Shown here piece after piece: positions 58,182 to 64,000 of a stretch of DNA of 64,000 nt (positions are counted from its first letter, which is position 1; every line of letters starts with the position of its first letter). Position numbers and translations under genes: made by a program. Origin of the DNA: Takakia lepidozioides (taxonomy: Eukaryota > Streptophyta > Takakiopsida > Takakiales > Takakiaceae); the NCBI GenBank assembly GCA_030704615.1, contig CM060734.1, positions 42,054,042 to 42,118,041 of the forward strand, in the 5' to 3' direction. The notes below the pieces were generated by a model that was not told where the DNA came from, searched no databases, and was given only the letters and a program-made list of their open reading frames with translations.

Positions 58182-61100
58182 GGAAGTGGTTGGACCTGAA
58201 GGCGGGGCATTGTGAAGTAGACCTCCCCGCCAGACTCACGGTTGTATTTGTGGAATTCATAAAGGTTAGCGCGCAACAGCTCACACACGATAAACAAATG
58301 CTCCTGCAAATCCCATAACTGTGAGTCCAATCTCATCTCTTGCATTTCATCCCTTAGCCAGGAGTGTGCTCATATGACGGATTCTATTAGCTACGTTGTC
58401 CTCGGACATATATGAAATGGAACAAAGAAGCCACAAGGCTAATGTGGCTAGCGGTCCTGCGCATCTTTCCTCCCGATAACAACAGAAATAATGGTGAAAA
58501 TGCAGGAGTCATACACGATGATAGAAGTAGTCATAGAGACGTAAAACATGGTGCTTGTCGCCAGGGTCATGCTTATTGATGAACTTGAGAAGCTTAATCT
58601 CATCCAGGCTCTGGTCAAAGAAGTCCTTGTTGTTCTTAATGATTTTCATACATACATCCACTCCTGTATGGAGGTCATGTGCCTGTATGGCTTTGCTGAA
58701 AGCAGCAGACCCTAAGTACTCTGTCACATGGTAACGCCCAGCTATCACAGCATTTATCACCACTGGAAAATCTTTATCTTCCTCAAACCCTGTCCTGTGG
58801 ATACCAGCATACAATGTCAAGTCCTTGTCAAAACATTGGCAAATGACATTGAGAGAGAGACACTCTGTATGATCAGGAGTTCCAGTCACTACCATGCAAC
58901 CTTGTCAAACTGATGGGTATCCTATGACACATTACAAATACTGAGCTGCTCTCTTCCTTCATTCACCATCACATCTGAAAAATCAAGAACTTTGCAAATT
59001 AACAGTGTGACCACTATTTTGGGTACGGTGTCTCTGAATTGAATTGAGCCCTGCTACCTTTCCTGACAAACAGAATAGAAAGAGGGAATGTACACTTCCA
59101 GTCTAAACATAATCCCTCTAGCATGAGATAATGTTCAGTTGTTTTAGGCCATCCAACAGCAAACCTGTTCTTCCGATGCACGATCTTCAGATTGAAGGTT
59201 TCAAACTCATCCTCTTCATCATGTGTTTGCTCCAGTACAACTGCAGCCTCTTCATCTTCAGCAGCCACAGCCTCAGCCTGTACTGCAGTTTTTTCATCGA
59301 TATCCAGCAATTCTTCCTCTTCTCCTTCTTCATCATCAACTTCTTCCTCCTGCAGTATCAACCTTGATGTTAGAATCCAATCTTGTCACCCAGGCTAAAT
59401 GGTTCTTTCACATATCAGAATTGAGACCACCCTCCAACCACATACATATGCATACAGAACCAAACTGTATGAGAGAAAATTACAGCTATATCTTACCATA
59501 AACACACATCCACACACGGTGGTCACTTCGGATACAGCTGGGGGTGGTTCAAAAAACTTGTTTGCCTTCAACTTCACCTTGATTGACATTTGCAAATGAA
59601 TGTGCCTACTGATTAAGATAACCCTAGGTATATACCTGCTTATACTAGGTAGCCATATTACATTTATATTTCAATGAGCTAGTCTAAAGCTGCAGTCGCA
59701 AATGGGATCATATACATTCCAATAGGGCAATTCAACTGAGATTCTCTCAAGGAGAATTGGTATCCCACCGGATCTATGGCACCAACTCTACCCTTGCTTG
59801 TTCAGCCAAATTATTGCCCTAATGAATATTTTGTTGCCTGCATAACGTACCACACCCACCATGCCCAACCATGGATATGCCTCAAAGTACATATTCGACT
59901 CATTAAAAATTCAGGATTTGCAAATCTGTGGCTCCTGCATGCCTTGCAACAAGGATATACGTGGATGAGCCTCTTCCTACGTACCTACGGTAACACAACC
60001 GTTCCCAAAGCAGGAGTACAGGTCATTTTGGGCTTTAACTTCAATTTGTCTTTTGTTCAGTGAGAAAAGAGAAGCAAGGAGCAAACAAAGTAAGATGAAA
60101 AGCTCAAAAAGCCTGTGGAGACCGCCCCACACCTGAAAGGACAATGAGAATGTATTCATAAGACGTTTGCCATTGACCCCGCACCCAGTTTGAGCAAAAC
60201 ACAAAGGGACAGAACCTACCTTTGTCAGGGGCTGACGCTGGTAGTAAGACTTACCTTGGAATAAACAATTGATCCGGGTTTTCCAGATCCTCTAGCAATC
60301 CCTTCACACAAGCATCAATCTGCTGTGTGTGGTTTGCCCAATAACTAGGCCCCAAAAGGGCCTGGGCTTTTGGCTCAGCCTCGAGACTTTCAAAGTTGGT
60401 AAACAGAGGTACAGGCACAATTCTCTTGATAGATTTGAGGAGAGCGTCTCACTGTTGAGAGAACCCCGGACAGTCAATCAGAAAATGAATATTGTCTTCA
60501 GGTTGCCCACGCAACGGGCAATTGCACCCCCATGTCACAGACTGGAAGCAAGTTCAGGGAAATTTTCTGCCTAACTTCATTAAAGTTAGGACAATGAGAA
60601 AAGGAGAAGAAAAGCTTAAGATAGAAGATACCAGTATCGATGCAATAAAAATGCAACTGATGTTCTAATGATCAGCCTAAGAGTCACCTTTGCTCTGCCG
60701 TTCCCATAACCATCACTTGCATGGGAAGATCCAGTAGAGCGTGTGGAAACTGCCAGGTTGCAAAGTGCTTCATTAAGCGAACTTATAATCGGAGACGATT
60801 CGTTGCTCTTGCGTCTCCAGGAAGCTAACGTGTCATTGGGACCCATGATGGCCCTGCCATTGTCCTCTCCCTCCTCTCCACGAGCTGGTGCAGAAATATC
60901 CCTCACTGACCAAAGGGACTTCCCTGAATCTGCCCTTGAGGAGACTGCAATATCTCCACCACTTGTGGAGGGAGATGGGAATGAAAACCCACCAAACCCA
61001 AATCTCTCACCCATATCAAGCTCTTCCTGAAAATGATCATCTGCAGTTTCGTTGCTTTCCACCTTAGCTGACAACGCTTCTCCATTCTGTTGATGCTTAA

Positions 61101-64000
61101 GTTGTAAACTACCCTTCTCTAAACCTTGTCTCTCAACATCACACTGCTTGTGCCTTGCCCATGAGTTGTTGTAGTATCTAAGAATGAGTTCATCTTCCTT
61201 GTTCTCTTCATCCTGGCCTGTGGCACTCTCTGGTTCAGGCACTTGTCTGCTATCTTGTTCCACATCACCAAATCTGTCCACTTGTGACAACGAACTAGTT
61301 TGTCCAAAAGGCTGCACTCCTCCATACCCCCCTCCACCAATCTCTAGGTTTCCCTCACTACTCCCACCCACAAAGCTCTCTCTCATTTTGCTGCCAAAGT
61401 CTGCCAAATCACTATGAATGCCCACTCCACCAAAGCACATCGAACCGAGTCTATCATCCCCAATTTTGAAGGTGCTACCTTCTCCGGGATCTGTACTTTG
61501 CAAAGGCTTTTCAAGTCCTTCATCATTCACACACACTGCTTTTGGGGCCACAAAGCCTTCCCACAGCGGCTCCGAATGTGTAAGGTTTAGCTCCTTGGCA
61601 TCCAAAAGCTGACTGTCATACACCCTCTGGTTGAGCAAGAGGTTACCAAGGGGAACCTGCCCACAAACCATATGTGAGACACTGCACTATGCATATCTCT
61701 AGTTACAGAATGAGGACTCTTGAAGGCCATTCTGAAGCCAGGAGATGATATAAACAAGTACAACCGAGTACCCAACAGAGCATGTTTGAAATGAATAGAG
61801 AAATCTGTGAATAGTACTTAGAAGTTTAGCTACAAGGGCATCCATTTCAGCAAGCAAAAGAGGTGGAGATATGCATGACCCAGCCTCTCAAAGCCTTCCA
61901 CAATCTCAAAGTCAGAATGGAGATATTATCAAGAATTCAACAAGACGTGTGACTATAGCACACAATTTTGTTTCTACCAAATACCAAGTAAAAACTCTTT
62001 GTATTTCATCAGTCCAACCAACTTCCGGCAACAGTACAGTGCAGCTGAAGATGGAACAGGTGTTGAAGTCACTCTCTGAATTCCAAGAAATGTAAACGCA
62101 TCTCATGTTTCCCACTCATCATCAACACCTCCTGTTCTTCCCTTCCTTGATCTCCACTCTTTGAAATGTTACAAATTACTCATACATCATTTTCTCTATC
62201 CATAAAGAGGACATCTTGCCTAATGTGTTCTATGCAATGTACCTCGCAGTGTATGCAACCTCACCTGGCTCTGCAGCCTGTCAAGCTCACCAGCCTGTAT
62301 GTGCCCAAACAACTCATTAGTGTGGATTTGGTCCAACTCTGCCTGGATGTCCCGCCGTCCTTTCCCTTCCTTCATGCGGTAATACTCTTCCCCCGAAAAA
62401 TATGAGTGCTGTCAGGCAATATGACACCAGCTTCAGTGTCAACTTTCCTTCGTGGGAGTGGGTCCAATGGGAAGGACATGACAGAGGAAGAATGTGCGAT
62501 TGAGTGACAAATAGACAGCTACTCAATAAGGAGGTAGACAGTTGGCCAGTTTTAACAGAGAAGGGAGGAGTGAGGGAAGGAGAAGCAAAGACAGGGGGGG
62601 TGGGGGAGATGTGGAGAAGAGAGAGAAGAGAGAGAACATACACTCATCCCGAAATGGAGGGAGGCAAGGCTGGGAGGGAGGGGGGGAGGGAGAGGGATGA
62701 ACTAGAGCATGCCTCTTCGTCCACAAATGAGCGGTCATCGTCATCATACTTCTCAAATTCCTTCCCACGATTGGGACCTTGGACATTCTCTAAACTGGGA
62801 CGTGCACACTCATCCTCACTGGGGTAATCAATCTCGTGTGCCAGAAACCATTCTTCATCTTCAATTGGTTGCCGGTGGTAGCCGGGATCATCGTCATCCT
62901 CATAAGTATCTGAATACCAGTCGTCATCAGGATAGTCTACTGCCGACTCACTCCTGATGTTGCCAGCTAGAGAAAATCCAGATAGGGTCTCCGAACTTTC
63001 CTCAACAATGCCATGGCTGACTGACGGCCGTGTGGTTGCACTCAGCCGGCGAGTTCCTACCCAGAAAAACAATGTTACCTTAGAACAACCACAGCACATG
63101 CTAATAACCCCTGGTGAAACTAGAACCAATCATCTGCAGATACCACAGAACCAAATGATGCTCAGGGCATACTAAAGCAGCATTCAGCCACAGGAAACTC
63201 CACTCTATCAATGCAAATCCCAAATACTGCTACATGCCACCACCTGTAGCGGAAAAGAATGGAGCAGGCTATGGGTGGCCTTATCAGAAGCTGCCAAAGT
63301 TGATCAGGCAGGTCACTACCTCACCTCAGAACAAACATGTATTAGTGTCTGCTAGCATTGAAATGCATATACCTGAAGAAGAGATATCCTGGCCAATAGG
63401 AATGTCAACATATGATCCGAGTCCAAATGGAGTAGCTTCAGTGCTCATCAAAACTACCACTTCTGACCTTGCTCCCTCTTCACTACAGCCATCCTTCCCT
63501 GGTGCTTCAGAGGGCTTTGAATCAACTGATCGGACACGTACAGGTGGCAACTTAGGAAGCTCCTCTTGAGAAATCTTTTGAGTTACAACAGTTACCTTTG
63601 CATCTGGGCTCCCGATGCCTTTTTCTCCAACTGGTGCTACCCCCACTGGCTGTCCTCCTCCCTCATCTTGAGATACACCTGCACCTTGTGATTCACTGTC
63701 TTGTTCAGACAATCCGTGTTTGCTCACTGCTTTGCATGACCCTTGGTCTACCCTGCTATCCTGGCACTGCTCCTTGACACACCACCATACTCCTGAATCT
63801 GGTGCGAGTGAAGAACTTGTCTTGGGGAGGGCATGTGGAAAGTTTGTTGTGATGGGTGCATCATTCCACCCAGCCACATTCAGACCAATGCTGTTATTGT
63901 CTGTAAAGCCATTTTCTACAATACCTTTGTCTCTGGAGAGTGCAGCCAATTCCTCTCCCTCACTTTGCCCATAGCACAGCAGATCAACTTCCATGATAAT
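55670..64000 (-). CDS. Plant LisH-DYRK-like protein kinase, copy B (partial at window edge)
   Basis: Paralogue of copy A in the same orientation. Exons: from beyond 64000 to 63373, 62713-63056, 62265-62408, 60687-61656, 59165-59349, 58515-58794, 58196-58303, 56623-56901, 56234-56377, 55670-55858. Exon borders match copy A exactly or nearly so; the 344-, 280- and 108-nt exons have equal lengths in both. It keeps the catalytic blocks: [49 protein letters not shown] and [13 protein letters not shown]. It differs in VIDFGSSCF, where copy A has DLG, and in YFSGEEYYR where copy A has CFSGEEYYR. The visible frames are open. The LisH start lies outside the window. Divergence is greatest in the acidic regulatory exons. 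Confidence 0.85.
57463..58110 (-). repeat. Tandem LINE-tail units in a kinase B intron
   Basis: GAGAGAATGTACTCATAAGA starts at about 57463 and 57707, a 244-bp period. Each unit carries a CCTTGTGGCC or CCTTGAGGCC word, then TTTGTCAGGGGCT or TCTGTCAGGGGCT, and a block translating on the minus strand toward [20 protein letters not shown], a LINE-type Cys/His knuckle. A third, related copy lies at about 60140-60535. Confidence 0.75.
58148..58182. repeat. GT/GA compound microsatellite
   Basis: TGTGTGTGTGTGTG followed by about ten GA units, in the intron between kinase domain exons of copy B. Confidence 0.9.
60140..60535 (-). repeat. Third LINE-tail unit in a kinase B intron
   Basis: Shares the ACGTTTGCC, GTCAGGGGCTGA, and CAAGCATCAATCTGCTGTGT blocks with the 57.5-58.1 kb units. 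The minus strand reads [16 protein letters not shown]. It lies in a different intron from the tandem pair. Confidence 0.7.

Overview
This window looks like a gene-poor, transposon-rich stretch of a large land-plant nuclear genome, most likely a fern or another seed-free vascular plant. The evidence is a plant-type DYRK-family kinase with long introns, decayed PLS-class pentatricopeptide repeat (PPR) sequences in many copies, and nested remnants of LINE, Ty3/gypsy, piggyBac-like and Mutator-like (MULE) elements. No prokaryote-style operons are present. The species call is inference.

Layout. 1-5.6 kb: anonymous direct repeats, an AG microsatellite and shuffled exons of a plant scramblase-like gene. 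6.0-8.35 kb (+): the 5' part of a LINE with a 2A-like motif and an endonuclease domain. 8.4-15.0 kb: a cluster of repeated modules and PPR gene copies on the minus strand, including a 195-bp in-frame tandem expansion. 15.14-26.70 kb: an 11.56-kb DNA transposon bounded by a perfect 9-bp target duplication, inserted in the reverse transcriptase (RT) of a second LINE segment. It carries two divergent genes: a spliced minus-strand gene joining a ParB-like module to a DNA methyltransferase-like module, and a plus-strand DDE/SWIM transposase. Two introns of the ParB/methylase gene hold arrays of near-perfect 24-bp palindromes. 26.7-29.5 kb: LINE RT, PPR-module repeats, an organellar EF-Tu fragment. 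29.5-29.8 kb: a 44-bp minisatellite. 30.1-34.7 kb (-): a Ty3/gypsy integrase ending in a PHD finger, abutting a LINE 3' half with RT, a chromodomain-like module, RNase H and a zinc knuckle. 35.7-38.0 kb: a decayed Ty3/gypsy pol with LINE and PPR pieces inside it. 39.2-49.2 kb and 55.7-64.0 kb (-): two tandem copies of a LisH-containing plant DYRK-like kinase gene; the second is cut by the window edge. 49.3-55.6 kb: intergenic DNA with a PPR fragment and a piggyBac-like relic.

The most interesting object is the 15.1-26.7 kb element. It combines a mobile transposase, a ParB-like protein fused to a methylase, and repeated palindromes in the same gene. A parsimonious but unproven reading is a transposon that marks or organises its own DNA through the palindromes. 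This copy is broken in both genes. The second most interesting is the LINE family, which carries a 2A-like translational break motif and a chromodomain-like module.
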